Origin: Streptomyces stelliscabiei
GTDB taxonomy: Bacteria > Actinomycetota > Actinomycetes > Streptomycetales > Streptomycetaceae
Assembly: GCF_014873495.1 (NCBI RefSeq)
Contig: NZ_JADBGF010000001.1
Coordinates: 1,178,001 to 1,242,000 of the forward strand
Reading direction: 5' to 3'
Length of the DNA stretch: 64,000 nt
This document shows, piece after piece, positions 45,137 through 57,142 of this stretch. The translations under genes and the position numbers were made by a program. Under the pieces are notes generated by a model that saw only the letters and a program-made list of their open reading frames with translations, did no database searches and was not told where the DNA came from. Within the stretch, counting starts at the first letter, position 1. Each line of letters begins with the position of its first letter.

Positions 45137-47158
45137 TCAGGCGTCGAGGCGTACGACCCTGACGCCACCGGCGGGGACGGCGAGATGGCCCGCCGCGCGT
45201 TCGCCGGTGAGGAGTTCGGTGCCGTCGGTGTCGAGCGGCACCTTCGTGTCGGCCGTGGTGTGGTTGATCGCGAAGAGGAAGTCGCCGGACTCCCCCGCGC
45301 GGCGCACCACTTCGACGTCGCGCGGCAGGTCGCCGCGGGGCGCGAGGCCGGCGTCGTCGGCGGCCCAGCCGAGCAGCGCGTCCAGGCCGTGCGCGTCGAG
45401 GCGGGTCGACACGTACCAGGCGGAGCCCTCGCCGAGCCGGTGCCGGGTGACGGCGGGCCGCCCGGCGGTGAGACCGTCGGCGTACGTCCACACCGGTTCG
45501 GCGCCCTGCGGCACCACGAACTCCGTCCACACGTCGCCGGTGAGTTCGGAGCCGTCGGGGCCGGTGATGCGGACGCTCTCCCCGCCCAGCAGCGGCGAGA
45601 ACTCCTCGACGGTCAGGCCGAGCACGTCCCGCAGGGCGCCGGGGTACGGGCCCTCGTGGACGGCGTCGTGCTCGTCGACGATGCCCGAGAAGTAGGAGAC
45701 GACGAGGGTGCCGCCGTTCTCGACGTACGCCTTCAGGTTGTTCCCGGCCGCTTCGGTCATCAGGTACAGCGCGGGAACGACGACAAGGGGATAGGCCGAC
45801 AAGTCGGCTTCCGGGTGCGCGAAGTCGACCGTGAGGTGGCGGTCGTAGAGGGTCTCGTAGAAGGCGTCGGCGCGTTCGCGGGCCTCGTGGTCCTCGCTGG
45901 GGCGCCAGGCGAGGTTCTGTGCCCACCAGGAGTGCCAGTCCCACACGACGGCCACGTCGGCGACGGTCCGGCTGCCCCGGATCTGGCTGAGGGAGTCCAG
46001 GGAGGCGCCCAGTTCGACGACCTCGCGCCAGACCCTCGTCCCGGTGCCGGCCTGCGGCAGCATCGCCGAGTGGAACTTCTCGGCGCCGCGCCGGGACTGC
46101 CGCCACTGGAAGAACATGGCGCCGTCGGAGCCGCGCGCCACATGGGCGAGGGAGTTGCGGGCCATCTGGCCGGGGGCCTTGGCGGGGTTGCGGGCCTGCC
46201 AGTTGACGCCCGAGGTGGAGTGCTCCAGGAGCAGCCAGGGGGCGCCGTCGCCGACCGAGCGGGTGAGGTCGGCGGCCATGGCCAGGTTGACGTGGGTGCG
46301 GCGGCCGTCGGTGATCAGGTAGTGGTCGTTGGTGACGAGGTCGACCTCGCGGCCCCAGGCCCAGTAGTCGAGGGAGTCGCACTGGCTGAGGGCGGTCATG
46401 AAGTTGGTGGTGACCGGGATGCCCGGAGCCAGGCGGTGCAGGATGTCCCGCTCGGTCACGAAGTTCTCGCGGATGGTCTCGTCCGCGAACCGCTTGTAGT
46501 CGAGGGCCTGGCCCGGGTTGCCCACCGTGGGGGTCACGCGTGGCGGGTTGATCTGCGCGAAGTCGGTGTAGTGCTGGCCCCAGAAGGCCGTGCCCCAGGC
46601 CTTGTTGACGGCCTCGACGTCGCCGTACGCACGCTCCAGCCAACGGCGGAAGTGCGCGGCGCAGGAGTCGCAGTAGCAGGCGGAGACGGGGACGCCGTAC
46701 TCGTTGTGCACGTGCCACAGGGCGAGCGCCGGGTGGTCGGCGTAGCGCTCGGCGAGCTTCGTGGTGATGGTCGCGGCGGCGGCGCGGTAGTCGGCGTTGC
46801 TGTGGCAGATGGCGCCCCGGGAGCCGAACTCGTACCGGGTGCCGTCGGCGGCCACGGGCAGCGCCTCGGGGTGCTCGCGGTAGAACCAGACGGGCGGGAC
46901 GACGGTGGGGGTGCCGAGGTCGACGCGGATGCCGTTGTCGTGGAGGAGGTCGAGTAGACGGTCGAGCCAGGCGAAGTCGTACACCCCTGGTTCGGTCTCC
47001 AGCAGGGCCCAGGAGAAGATCCCGACACTCACCATCGTGACGCCGGCCTCGCGCATCAGCCGGACGTCCTCGTGCCAGACGCCTTCCGGCCACTGCTCGG
47101 GATTGTAGTCCCCACCGAAGGCGAGCCTGGTGAGGCCAGTGGGGGTGGTCTCCGGCAT
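45137..47158 (-). CDS. GH42 beta-galactosidase
   Basis: 673 aa, the GH42 length. FGGDYNPEQWPEGVWHEDV opens the barrel; acid/base Glu153 is in HVHNEYG and nucleophile Glu312 in LLLEHSTSG. A zinc site is made by Cys118 and CYCDSC (161-166). The C-terminal trimerisation and beta domains (GLTVEEFSPLLGGESV; INHTTADTKVPLD) are complete. No signal peptide, so it hydrolyses imported galacto-oligosaccharides. It diverges from the importer genes, sharing the 185-base control region. Confidence 0.95.
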   Translation of the reverse strand: MPETTPTGLTRLAFGGDYNPEQWPEGVWHEDVRLMREAGVTMVSVGIFSWALLETEPGVYDFAWLDRLLDLLHDNGIRVDLGTPTVVPPVWFYREHPEALPVAADGTRYEFGSRGAICHSNADYRAAAATITTKLAERYADHPALALWHVHNEYGVPVSACYCDSCAAHFRRWLERAYGDVEAVNKAWGTAFWGQHYTDFAQINPPRVTPTVGNPGQALDYKRFADETIRENFVTERDILHRLAPGIPVTTNFMTALSQCDSLDYWAWGREVDLVTNDHYLITDGRRTHVNLAMAADLTRSVGDGAPWLLLEHSTSGVNWQARNPAKAPGQMARNSLAHVARGSDGAMFFQWRQSRRGAEKFHSAMLPQAGTGTRVWREVVELGASLDSLSQIRGSRTVADVAVVWDWHSWWAQNLAWRPSEDHEARERADAFYETLYDRHLTVDFAHPEADLSAYPLVVVPALYLMTEAAGNNLKAYVENGGTLVVSYFSGIVDEHDAVHEGPYPGALRDVLGLTVEEFSPLLGGESVRITGPDGSELTGDVWTEFVVPQGAEPVWTYADGLTAGRPAVTRHRLGEGSAWYVSTRLDAHGLDALLGWAADDAGLAPRGDLPRDVEVVRRAGESGDFLFAINHTTADTKVPLDTDGTELLTGERAAGHLAVPAGGVRVVRLDA

Positions 47159-47245
47159 GGATCTCTCCTGTTGGGTTGATCATCTGGGAACGTGCACACA
47201 CGGCTGCAGCGGTGTGAGCCCAACATAACCGCACAGCAACAACCA

Positions 47246-47288
47246 TTGACAAGTGTCCGGGATGTTTCTCTACTGTGAACGCTCACAG
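47246..47288 (+). promoter_or_regulatory. Promoter with overlapping LacI-type operator for the galactan importer
   Basis: TTGACA (47246-47251) and TCTACT (47269-47274) are 17 bases apart. The near-palindrome CTGTGAACGCTCACAG (47273-47288) overlaps the -10 and start point. It matches the TGTGAGCGCTCACA layout of LacI-family operators except for one A/G change. A half-site TGTGAGC lies at ~47213 toward the divergent beta-galactosidase. The LacI protein encoded at 50533 is the natural ligand-responsive repressor. Confidence 0.7.
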
Positions 47289-47343
47289 AAGCATGACACG
47301 GTCTTCGCAGCGGGCGAGGACCCAGGTCAGGGGAGAACGATCC

Positions 47344-48663
47344 ATGCCCAACATCACGAAGCACCGGCGCTTTGTGGCCACTGCCGTCGCCGTCGCGCTC
47401 GGCGCCACCGCACTTGCCGCCTGTGGCGGGTCCGACGACAGCGAGGCCCGGTCGGGGCCGGCGAAGCTGACGTACTGGACCTGGACGCCGGGCATGGACA
47501 AGGTCGTCGACCTGTGGAACAAGGGGCCCGGCAAGGAGCGGCAGATCACCGTCACGGTGAAGAAGCAGGCCTCCGGTGACACCCTGATCACCAAGATCCT
47601 CACCGCGCACAAGGCGGGCAAGGGCCCCGACCTGGTGCAGGCCGAGTACCAGGCGCTGCCGACGCTGGTCAGCAATGACGCGGTGGCCGACATAGCGGAC
47701 GAGGCGCAGGACGCCAAGGGCAAGTTCGCCGACGGTGTGTGGCAGCAGACGACGCTGGGCTCGGACGCCGTCTACGCGATCCCGCAGGACATCGGGCCCA
47801 TGATGTTCTACTACCGCGAGGACCTGTTCAAGAAGTACGGCCTCGAAGTCCCCAAGACCTGGGACGAGTTCGCCGAGACCGCGCGGAAGCTGAAGAAGGC
47901 GGACCCGGACGTCGACCTGACCACCTTCTCCGCGAACGACTCCGGCCTCTTCGCCGGTCTCGCCCAGCAGGCGGGCGCCAAGTGGTGGACCACCGAGGGC
48001 CAGAAGTGGAAGGTCGGCATCGACGACGCGGCGACGCAGCGGGTCGCCGACTTCTGGGGCGGCCTCGTCGAGGAGGGCGCCGTCGACAACCAGCCGATGT
48101 ACACCCCGGCCTGGAACAAGGCGCTCAACACCGGCAAGCAGATCGCCTGGGTCAGCGCCGTGTGGGCGCCGGGCACCCTCACCACCGCCGCGCCCGACAC
48201 CAAGGGCAAGTGGAAGGTGGCGCCGCTGCCGCAGTGGTCCTCGTCCGAGAACGTGACCGGCAGCTGGGGCGGTTCCTCGACCGCCGTCACCACGGACTCG
48301 AAGAACCAGGGCGCCGCCGCCGAGTTCGCCGCCTGGCTGAACACCGACCCCGAGGCGCTCACCGCGCTGGCGAAGGAGGGCGGCATCTACCCGGCCGCCA
48401 CCACCGCGCAGACCAGCGACGCGTTCGCCGAGCCGCCGGCCTTCTTCTCCGGCCAGGCCGACTTCTACGCGACGGCCTCCGAGATCGCGAAGACCACCGC
48501 GCCCTCCGCGTGGGGGCCGAACGTGAACGTCGCCTACACCACGTTCAAGGACGCGTTCGGCGCCGCCGCCAAGAACAGGTCCGACTTCGGCACCGCCCTG
48601 AAGAAGATGCAGGACGACACGGTCGCCGACATGAAGAAGCAGGGCTTCGAGGTCGCTCAGTGA
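47344..48663 (+). CDS. Sugar ABC transporter substrate-binding lipoprotein
   Basis: 439 aa from ATG 47344. The lipobox is TALAACGG (Cys ~27). The mature protein is a cluster B (CUT1 family) binding protein: KLTYWTWTPGMDKVVDLWNK, DLVQAEYQALPTLVSND, GVWQQTTLGSDAVYAIPQDIGPM and a C-terminal GSWGGSSTAVTTDSKN loop. With the neighbouring GH53/GH42 enzymes the ligand should be a galacto-oligosaccharide such as galactobiose. It is first gene of the importer operon. Confidence 0.93.
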   Translation: MPNITKHRRFVATAVAVALGATALAACGGSDDSEARSGPAKLTYWTWTPGMDKVVDLWNKGPGKERQITVTVKKQASGDTLITKILTAHKAGKGPDLVQAEYQALPTLVSNDAVADIADEAQDAKGKFADGVWQQTTLGSDAVYAIPQDIGPMMFYYREDLFKKYGLEVPKTWDEFAETARKLKKADPDVDLTTFSANDSGLFAGLAQQAGAKWWTTEGQKWKVGIDDAATQRVADFWGGLVEEGAVDNQPMYTPAWNKALNTGKQIAWVSAVWAPGTLTTAAPDTKGKWKVAPLPQWSSSENVTGSWGGSSTAVTTDSKNQGAAAEFAAWLNTDPEALTALAKEGGIYPAATTAQTSDAFAEPPAFFSGQADFYATASEIAKTTAPSAWGPNVNVAYTTFKDAFGAAAKNRSDFGTALKKMQDDTVADMKKQGFEVAQ

Positions 48664-49634
48664 CGACGGCACGCCGGAGGTCGTACGGGGTCGAGGGGGC
48701 CCCGTACGCCCACCCGTCTCCCACCACCACCCGCAGACCGGCGCGCGGCGCCCCCTATGTCTTCCTCCTTCCCGCCACGCTCCTCTTCGCCCTCTTCTTC
48801 GCGCTCCCGATCGGCTACGCGGTCTGGCTCAGCCTGCACAAGGTGCAGGTCAGGGGCCTGGGCCTCGGCGCGGGCGCGCGCAGCGAGGTGTGGGCGGGGC
48901 TGGAGAACTACACCGACGCGCTGACCGACACCGAACTGCTCGACGGCACGCTGCGCGTCCTCGGCTACGGCGCGATCGTGGTCCCCGTCATGCTCGGTCT
49001 GGCGCTGGTCTTCGCGCTGATGCTGGACAGCGACAAGGTCCGGCTCGCCCCCTTCACCCGGCTGGCGATCTTCCTCCCCTACGCCGTCCCGGGCGTGGTG
49101 GCGGCCCTGCTCTGGGGCTTCCTCTACCTCCCGGACGTCAGCCCCTTCTCCTTCGTGCTGGAGAGGCTGGGACTGCCGCAGCCGGACCTGCTGGACGGCG
49201 GCGGGCTGTACGCGGCGCTGTCGAACATCGCGATCTGGGGCGGCACCGGCTTCAACATGATCGTCATCTACACCTCGCTGCAGGCGATCCCCACCGAGGT
49301 GTACGAGGCGGCGAAGCTCGACGGCGCGACTCCGCTGCAGATCGCCCTGCGGATCAAGATCCCGATGGTGGCGCCCTCGCTGGTGCTGACCTTCTTCTTC
49401 TCCATCATCGCCACGCTCCAGGTGTTCAGTGAACCGACCACCCTCAAGCCCCTCACCAACTCCGTGTCCACGACGTGGAGTCCGCTGATGAAGGTGTACC
49501 GGGACGCGTTCGGCGAGGGCGACATCCACGCGGCCGCGGCCGGCGCGGTGATCATCGCGGTGGCCACCCTGGTCCTCTCCTTCGGCTTCCTGAGGGCCGC
49601 GAACTCCCGGAACAAGCAGGAGGCAGCACGATGA
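48660..49634 (+). CDS. Sugar ABC transporter permease (MalF type)
   Basis: 324 aa from a GTG overlapping the binding-protein stop. Six helices begin at YVFLLPATLLFALFFALPIGY. The EAA loop that contacts the ATPase is YEAAKLDGATPLQIALRIKIP (~218-238). It pairs with the next permease. No ATPase gene lies in the locus; streptomycete CUT1 importers commonly share the MsiK ATPase encoded elsewhere. Confidence 0.93.
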   Translation: MTTARRRSYGVEGAPYAHPSPTTTRRPARGAPYVFLLPATLLFALFFALPIGYAVWLSLHKVQVRGLGLGAGARSEVWAGLENYTDALTDTELLDGTLRVLGYGAIVVPVMLGLALVFALMLDSDKVRLAPFTRLAIFLPYAVPGVVAALLWGFLYLPDVSPFSFVLERLGLPQPDLLDGGGLYAALSNIAIWGGTGFNMIVIYTSLQAIPTEVYEAAKLDGATPLQIALRIKIPMVAPSLVLTFFFSIIATLQVFSEPTTLKPLTNSVSTTWSPLMKVYRDAFGEGDIHAAAAGAVIIAVATLVLSFGFLRAANSRNKQEAAR

Positions 49635-50536
49635 GTTCTCTTGCCGTCCACAAGGCAGCTTCGACGGCGGGCACCACGCCCGGCACCGCCCAGGGCCCGC
49701 CGCTGCGCCGCCGGATCGCCCTCGTCCCGACGCTCACCCTGCTGCTGGGCGCGATCTACTGCCTGCTGCCCGTGGCCTGGGTGCTGATCGCGGCCACCAA
49801 GTCGGGCAGCGAACTGTTCTCCACCTTCACGTTCCTGCCGGGCAGCGGCTTCGCCGACAACCTGTCCGACCTGAACGCCTACCGCGACGGCATCTACTGG
49901 CAGTGGATGGGCAACTCCGCCCTCTACGCCGGCCTCGGCGCCCTGCTGTCGACGGCCGTCTCCGCGATCAGCGGGTACGCGCTGGCGATCTACCGCTTCA
50001 AGGGCCGCGAGACCGTCTTCAACGTGCTGATGGCGGGCGTGCTGATGCCGCCGGTGATCCTCGCGATCCCGCAGTACCTGCTGATGGCGAAGGCGGACCT
50101 CGCCGACAGCTACTGGTCGGTGCTGCTGCCGCTGGTCCTCTCCCCGTACGGCGTGTACCTGTCCCGGATCTACGCCGCCGCGGCCGTCCCCTCCGACGTG
50201 GTCGAGGCGGGCCGGATGGACGGGGCGGGCGAGTGGCGGATCTTCACCCGGATCGCGCTGCCGATGATGGTGCCGGGTCTGGTGACGGTCTTCCTGTTCC
50301 AGTTCGTGGCCGTGTGGAACAACTTCCTGCTGCCCTACATCATGCTCAGCGACGACGAGAAGTTCCCCATCACGCTCGGTCTGTTCACGCTCCTCGAACA
50401 GGGCGCGAACACTCCGGCGCTCTACACCCTGGTGATCACGGGTGCCCTGCTCGCGGTGATCCCGCTGATCGCGCTCTTCCTGGTCATCCAGCGCTTCTGG
50501 AGCCTCGATCTGCTCTCCGGAGCCGTAAAGTCATGA
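49631..50536 (+). CDS. Sugar ABC transporter permease (MalG type)
   Basis: 301 aa, ATGA overlap with the first permease. Helices start at LTLLLGAIYCLLPVAWVLIAATK; the EAA loop is VVEAGRMDGAGEWRIFTRIALP (~195-216), and WNNFLLPYIMLSDDEKFPI is the usual MalG periplasmic turn. It completes the importer channel. The stop overlaps the LacI start. Confidence 0.93.
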   Translation: MSSLAVHKAASTAGTTPGTAQGPPLRRRIALVPTLTLLLGAIYCLLPVAWVLIAATKSGSELFSTFTFLPGSGFADNLSDLNAYRDGIYWQWMGNSALYAGLGALLSTAVSAISGYALAIYRFKGRETVFNVLMAGVLMPPVILAIPQYLLMAKADLADSYWSVLLPLVLSPYGVYLSRIYAAAAVPSDVVEAGRMDGAGEWRIFTRIALPMMVPGLVTVFLFQFVAVWNNFLLPYIMLSDDEKFPITLGLFTLLEQGANTPALYTLVITGALLAVIPLIALFLVIQRFWSLDLLSGAVKS

Positions 50537-51564
50537 CCATGAGCAACACCGGGGGCAGGCGCAGGGCGCCGACCATTCACGATGTGGCGCGCGAGGCGGG
50601 AGTCTCCCGGGGGACGGTCTCGCGTGTGCTCAACGGTGGTCACTACGTCAGCCCGGCGGCCGCCGAAGCGGTCAACGCCGCGATCCGGAAGACGGGTTAC
50701 GTCGTCAACCGGCACGCCCGCTCGCTGATCACCGGCCGCTCCGACTCGATCGGCTTCCTGCTCACGGAACCGCAGGAGAAGCTGTTCGAGGACCCCAACT
50801 TCAACGTGCTGCTGCGCGGTTGCACCCAGGCGCTGGCCGCGCACGACATCCCCCTGCTGCTGATGGTCGCCGGCACGGAGGACGAGCGGCGCCGGATCAC
50901 GCGGTACATCACGGCCGGCCACGTCGACGGGGTGCTGCTGGTGTCCAGCCACTCCGGGAACCCGGTCGCCCAGGAACTGCGCGAGGCGGGGATCCCCCTG
51001 GTCCAGTGCGGCAAGCCCATGGCGCCCGGCTCCAAGGTGAGTTATGTGGCCGCCGACGACCGGGACGGCGCCCGTGACATGGTGCGCCATCTGCTGTCGC
51101 TGGGCCGCCGCCGCGTCGGCGTCGTGACCGGACCGCTGGACACCCCCGGCGGCGTCGACCGGCTCGCCGGGTACAAGGAGGTCCTCGGGGAGGCGGGCGT
51201 CGAGATCGACGAGCGGCTCATCGTCTCCGGCGACTACAGCAGGTCCAGTGGCGAGGCGGGCACCGAACGGCTGCTGGCCCGGGCACCCGACATGGACGCG
51301 GTGTTCGTGGCCTCCGATCTGATGGCACAGGGCGCCCTGGCGGCGCTGCGCCGGGCGGGCCGCCGGGTCCCCGAGGACGTGGCCGTGGGCGGTTTCGACG
51401 ACTCGGCGGCGGCGACGGAGGCCGTCCCCGCCCTCACCACCATCCGCCAGCCCTACGACCGCATCAGCAACGAGATGGTGCGGGTGCTGCTGGCCCAGAT
51501 CGGCGGCGAGGATCCGGCGGCGGTGATCCTCCCGACGGAGCTGGTGCGGCGGGAGTCGACCTGA
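50533..51564 (+). CDS. LacI family repressor of the galactan locus
   Basis: 343 aa from ATG 50533 (ATGA overlap; a second ATG at 50539 is possible). The helix-turn-helix APTIHDVAREAGVSRGTVSR and hinge NRHARSLITGRSDSIGFLL are standard, followed by a periplasmic-binding-like sensor domain (VDGVLLVSSHSG, GFDDSAAATEAVP). It ends the importer operon and most likely binds the operator at 47273-47288, releasing it on a galactose-containing disaccharide. Confidence 0.93.
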   Translation: MTMSNTGGRRRAPTIHDVAREAGVSRGTVSRVLNGGHYVSPAAAEAVNAAIRKTGYVVNRHARSLITGRSDSIGFLLTEPQEKLFEDPNFNVLLRGCTQALAAHDIPLLLMVAGTEDERRRITRYITAGHVDGVLLVSSHSGNPVAQELREAGIPLVQCGKPMAPGSKVSYVAADDRDGARDMVRHLLSLGRRRVGVVTGPLDTPGGVDRLAGYKEVLGEAGVEIDERLIVSGDYSRSSGEAGTERLLARAPDMDAVFVASDLMAQGALAALRRAGRRVPEDVAVGGFDDSAAATEAVPALTTIRQPYDRISNEMVRVLLAQIGGEDPAAVILPTELVRREST

Positions 51565-51577
51565 GGCACGGTGGACG

Positions 51578-53191
51578 TCAGTGCTCGGCGGGCACCCGTC
51601 GGGGCTCGGACTCCTCCTCGGTGACCCGGGTCCCGGGGTGCCGCAGGGCGCACAGGAACCCGATGCCGAGCGCGATGGCCATCCCGTAGAACACCCACTG
51701 GTTGGCCTCGGCGAAGTCCATGCGGATGGCGTCCATCGAGTCGCGCATCGCCGTGGCGACGCGGCCGTCGCCGCTGGGCGCCTGGCTGTCCGGGTTGCCG
51801 GTGACCGACTCGGCGATGTCGCGGGCGGCTTCCTGTGCCGTGTCGTCCGGCACGCCTCTGGAGGTCAGCGTCCCGACGACGTTGTCGGTGGTGACGTGCG
51901 TCAGGATCGTGCCGAACACGGCGAGGCCCACGGCAGCCGCGTAGTTGCGCACGGTCTGGGTGATACCGGTGACCTCGCCGTAGGAGGCGTTGAGGGAGCG
52001 GTTGACGGCGTCGGTGGAGGCGGGCGCGAGCAGAAGGCCGATCCCGGCGCCGGCGAGGGCGGCGTAGGGCCACTGGTTGTGCATCGACAGGTCCGTCAGC
52101 TTGCTCGCCCACAGCGCGAAGCCGACCGCACCGAGGGCCGTGCCCAGTTTCATCGCGGGCCGCGCGCCCCGCCGGTCGAGGATGTGGCCGCCCCACTGGG
52201 AGGCGAGCCCGAAGCCGACGAAGAAGTACAGCAGGAACAGCGCGGCCTGGTTGGGCGAGGCGCTGAGCGAGACCTGCGCGTACACCGAGGCGAAGAAGAA
52301 CACCGGGACGAAGGCGATCATCGCGAAGAACAGGACGGCCGCGTCGACGCTGAACGCCTTGTCACGGAAGACGTGGAGCTTGATGAGCGGTTCGTCGACG
52401 CGGAGTTCGTAGGCGCAGAACAGCACGAGGACGGCGAGCCCGCCGACGATGCAGGCCCAGGTGGCGGCGCTGCTCCAGCCCCAGGACGAGGCCTGTTGCA
52501 GACCGAACACGCTCAGGCCCATGCCGACGGCGACCAGCACGGCGCCGGGCAGGTCGAGGCGTTCGCGGCGAGCCCGGTGGGGGATGTGGGCGAGCGCGGT
52601 CAGGACGAGGGCGACGAGCGCGACGGGCACGTTGACCCAGAAGATCGCCCGCCAGGTCCAGTCGGTGAGCCAGCCGCCGAGGAGCGGTCCGAGCGCGGTG
52701 AGGGCGCCGGACAGACCGAAGAACAGGGCGAGGGCCCTGCCGCGCTTGTCCACCGGGAAGACGGCGACGACGACGGCGAGCGCGGCGGGGAACATCAGCG
52801 CGGCGCCCAGCCCCTGTGTGGCACGGAACGCGATCAGCCAGCCCAGCGCGAAGCTGTCGTCGGGGACACAGCCGCAGAGCACCGAGGAGATCACGAAGAC
52901 GAGAGTGCCGATCACCATCATCCGGCGGTGTCCGACGATGTCGGCGAGCCGTCCGCCGAGCGCGAAGAACGCGGCCAGGGCGAGCAGATAGGCGTTGACC
53001 ACCCACTGCATGCCCGAGGAGGAGAGACCGAGTTCGTCCACGATGCTCGGGGCGGCGATCGCCACGATGGTCTGGTCGATGAAGGTCATCGAGACGGCGA
53101 ACAGCATCGCCGCCAGAGCCATGCTCTGGTGGGGCGCTGAGGAGCCGGTGGCGACCGGCCCGGGTGCGGAATCTTCCCTTATGTCGGCCAT
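51578..53191 (-). CDS. MFS drug transporter, 14-span DHA2 family
   Basis: 537 aa from ATG 53191. Helix 1 with MTFIDQTIVAIAAPSIVDEL is the DHA2 signature (D in the first helix), followed by WVVNAYLLALAAFFALGGRLADIVGHRR (motif A). RATQGLGAALMFPAALAVV and GPLLGGWLTDWTWRAIFWVN (motif C and D2) are also present. It pumps out small molecules by proton antiport; the substrate is unknown. It converges on lacI with a 13-base gap. No regulator gene is adjacent. Confidence 0.92.
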   Translation of the reverse strand: MADIREDSAPGPVATGSSAPHQSMALAAMLFAVSMTFIDQTIVAIAAPSIVDELGLSSSGMQWVVNAYLLALAAFFALGGRLADIVGHRRMMVIGTLVFVISSVLCGCVPDDSFALGWLIAFRATQGLGAALMFPAALAVVVAVFPVDKRGRALALFFGLSGALTALGPLLGGWLTDWTWRAIFWVNVPVALVALVLTALAHIPHRARRERLDLPGAVLVAVGMGLSVFGLQQASSWGWSSAATWACIVGGLAVLVLFCAYELRVDEPLIKLHVFRDKAFSVDAAVLFFAMIAFVPVFFFASVYAQVSLSASPNQAALFLLYFFVGFGLASQWGGHILDRRGARPAMKLGTALGAVGFALWASKLTDLSMHNQWPYAALAGAGIGLLLAPASTDAVNRSLNASYGEVTGITQTVRNYAAAVGLAVFGTILTHVTTDNVVGTLTSRGVPDDTAQEAARDIAESVTGNPDSQAPSGDGRVATAMRDSMDAIRMDFAEANQWVFYGMAIALGIGFLCALRHPGTRVTEEESEPRRVPAEH

Positions 53192-53412
53192 AGGTGGAAT
53201 CTTCCCCGCATCCGGCGCGCGGCGCACGCGCGAGGGCCCGGTGGTGACCATACGGAACCCCCGGTCACCACCCGAACGGTCGTCCGAAGATCGCGTCCCA
53301 CCGGGATCGGAACGCCGACACGGGGGTACTCGACGCGCACCGGCCCCGGATCCGGTTGGACACTGGAGTGCGGCCGGGGTGTGCCGGCGGACGAGACCAG
53401 GACGCGACTGCC

Positions 53413-54213
53413 ATGAGCAACGACAGTGATTTCGGGGGCGCGGAGAACGTCGTCTCCAGCCATTCCGTCTTCGGGGCCCCCTGCTGGGTCACCCTCACCA
53501 GCCGGGACCTGCCGGCCACGGAGAACTTCTACGCGGCCGTGCTGGGCTGGCGATGGCGTACGGCCAAGCTCGGCGACCACTTCCGGATCGCGCTGGCGGA
53601 CGGTGTGCCGGTCGCCGGGATCGCTGGGGTGGCGTCCCTGTGGCAGATGGCGGTGGCCTGGACCCCTTACTTCGCCGTGTCCGACGCGGACGCGGCGGCG
53701 TCCCGGGCCCGGGAGCGCGGCGGCACGGTCGCGGTCGGCCCCCTGTCCTTCCCGCCCGGCCGGGCGGCCCTGCTGGCGGACCGGCACGGCGCCTCCTTCG
53801 GGATCTGGGAGGGCGCGCTGTTCACCGACTGGGAGACCTGGCGCAAGGCGGCCCCGGCCTTCATCCGGCTGCACACCCGCGACGCCTTCGACGCCGCGAT
53901 CTTCTACGGCGAGGTCCTGGAGTGGGCCACCGAGAAGCCCGGCTGCTGCGAGGTCCACTACGAGGGGAACGAGGTCGTCCTGCGCAGCGAGGGCGAGGCC
54001 GTGGCCCGGATCACCTCCGGCGCGCTGGAGGCCGCGCCGGACCCCACGATCCGCCCGCACTGGCAGGTGCACTTCTCCGTCTCCGACGTGGCGGCCCGGG
54101 TCGAGGCCGCCCAGCACCACGGTGGCACGATCCTGACGCACGACGCGGACGAGGCGGTGCTCCGCGACCCGGACGGCGCCCAGTTCACGATCACGTCACG
54201 CACCAGGCGCTGA
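53413..54213 (+). CDS. VOC family protein with two glyoxalase-like domains
   Basis: 266 aa from ATG 53413. Two VOC repeats: residues ~15-125 (CWVTLTSRDLPATENFYAAVLGW) and ~140-265 (PAFIRLHTRDAFDAAIFYGEVLEW, ending RDPDGAQFTITS). Metal-ligand positions are not all His/Glu, so it may be a binding or resistance protein rather than an enzyme. It is divergent from the MFS pump by 221 bases, an arrangement seen for resistance pairs, but that is only suggestive. Confidence 0.87.
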   Translation: MSNDSDFGGAENVVSSHSVFGAPCWVTLTSRDLPATENFYAAVLGWRWRTAKLGDHFRIALADGVPVAGIAGVASLWQMAVAWTPYFAVSDADAAASRARERGGTVAVGPLSFPPGRAALLADRHGASFGIWEGALFTDWETWRKAAPAFIRLHTRDAFDAAIFYGEVLEWATEKPGCCEVHYEGNEVVLRSEGEAVARITSGALEAAPDPTIRPHWQVHFSVSDVAARVEAAQHHGGTILTHDADEAVLRDPDGAQFTITSRTRR

Positions 54214-54236
54214 CCGCCGCCGCGTCCCGGCGCGGG

Positions 54237-56359
<2,123 letters not shown>

Positions 56360-56363
<4 letters not shown>

Positions 56364-56875
56364 CGCGCGGCCTCGCACGCGTCCGGCTCCTCGCCGACGG
56401 GCACGCCGGCGAGCAGGGCCATGTGTGTCGCGCGGGGCACCTGGAGCACCTCGCGCAGCGCCGGTTCGGGCACGGTCGGCACCAGGGGCACGCTCTGGTC
56501 GACCGGCGCCCGCTGGGTGAACCAGATGACCGTGCTGCCCGTGGCCGTCGAGCAGCAGCCCCAGCCGTCGCTGAGCGCGGCGATACGGGTCAGGCAGGGG
56601 CGCAGTTCCCGGTCCGGGCGCATCTCCCGGTCGTTCGCGCCCACCGCCGCGATCAGGTGCTGGCCGTTCCACCACATCTCGACCGAGGTGTTCTTGTCCG
56701 CCGCGTGCTCCTCGATGGCGCGCAGCAGCAGTTCGGCACTGTGGCAGACGGTTTCTGCGAGGGGCTCCAGGTCCCAGAACCGGAGGTGGGCGGCCAGGAT
56801 GCGCCCGACCTGGCCGACCCGTTCCGGACCGACCTCCACGTCGAGGTGGTAGTAGCGAGGCACTGCGGTCTTCAT
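56360..56875 (-). CDS. Degenerate GHKL ATPase-fold (anti-sigma/RsbW-like) protein
   Basis: 171 aa from ATG 56875. The fold is visible in AETVCHSAELLLRAIEEHA (N-box helix), HLIAAVGANDREMRPDREL (D-box) and IAALSDGWGCCSTATGSTVIWF (G2 box). The catalytic Asn of the N-box and the DxGxG of the D-box are missing, so ATP binding is doubtful. It is translationally coupled to glgX, an unusual partner for this family. It could be a regulatory or sigma-binding relic. Confidence 0.7.
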
Positions 56876-57142
56876 CGTCGTTGGCTCCTCACCGGCGAAG
56901 CTCCCGCCCCATGAGTACGAAGCGTGAGCACCGATCACTTCTGAGTCAGCTCCAGAGTGGGAGTGCTACGCCATTCGTGCAACACGAGCGACCCATGGGG
57001 TTGTTGAAGAACCAACAAGACGGCCGGTGGTTCCCTGTGCACCATGAGTGAAGGCATCGGCTCCGTCAGGCGCCGGTGCCCCTCCATGCACGACCTCCCC
57101 CGGGAAGCGTGCTCCGCCGAGAGTGCCGGGAGGGACCAGCAC

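Noticed and set aside
57044..57142. Longer start for the DUF5133 protein
   Set aside because: The extra 33 residues are unlike the family, and the ribosome site fits the ATG at 57143.
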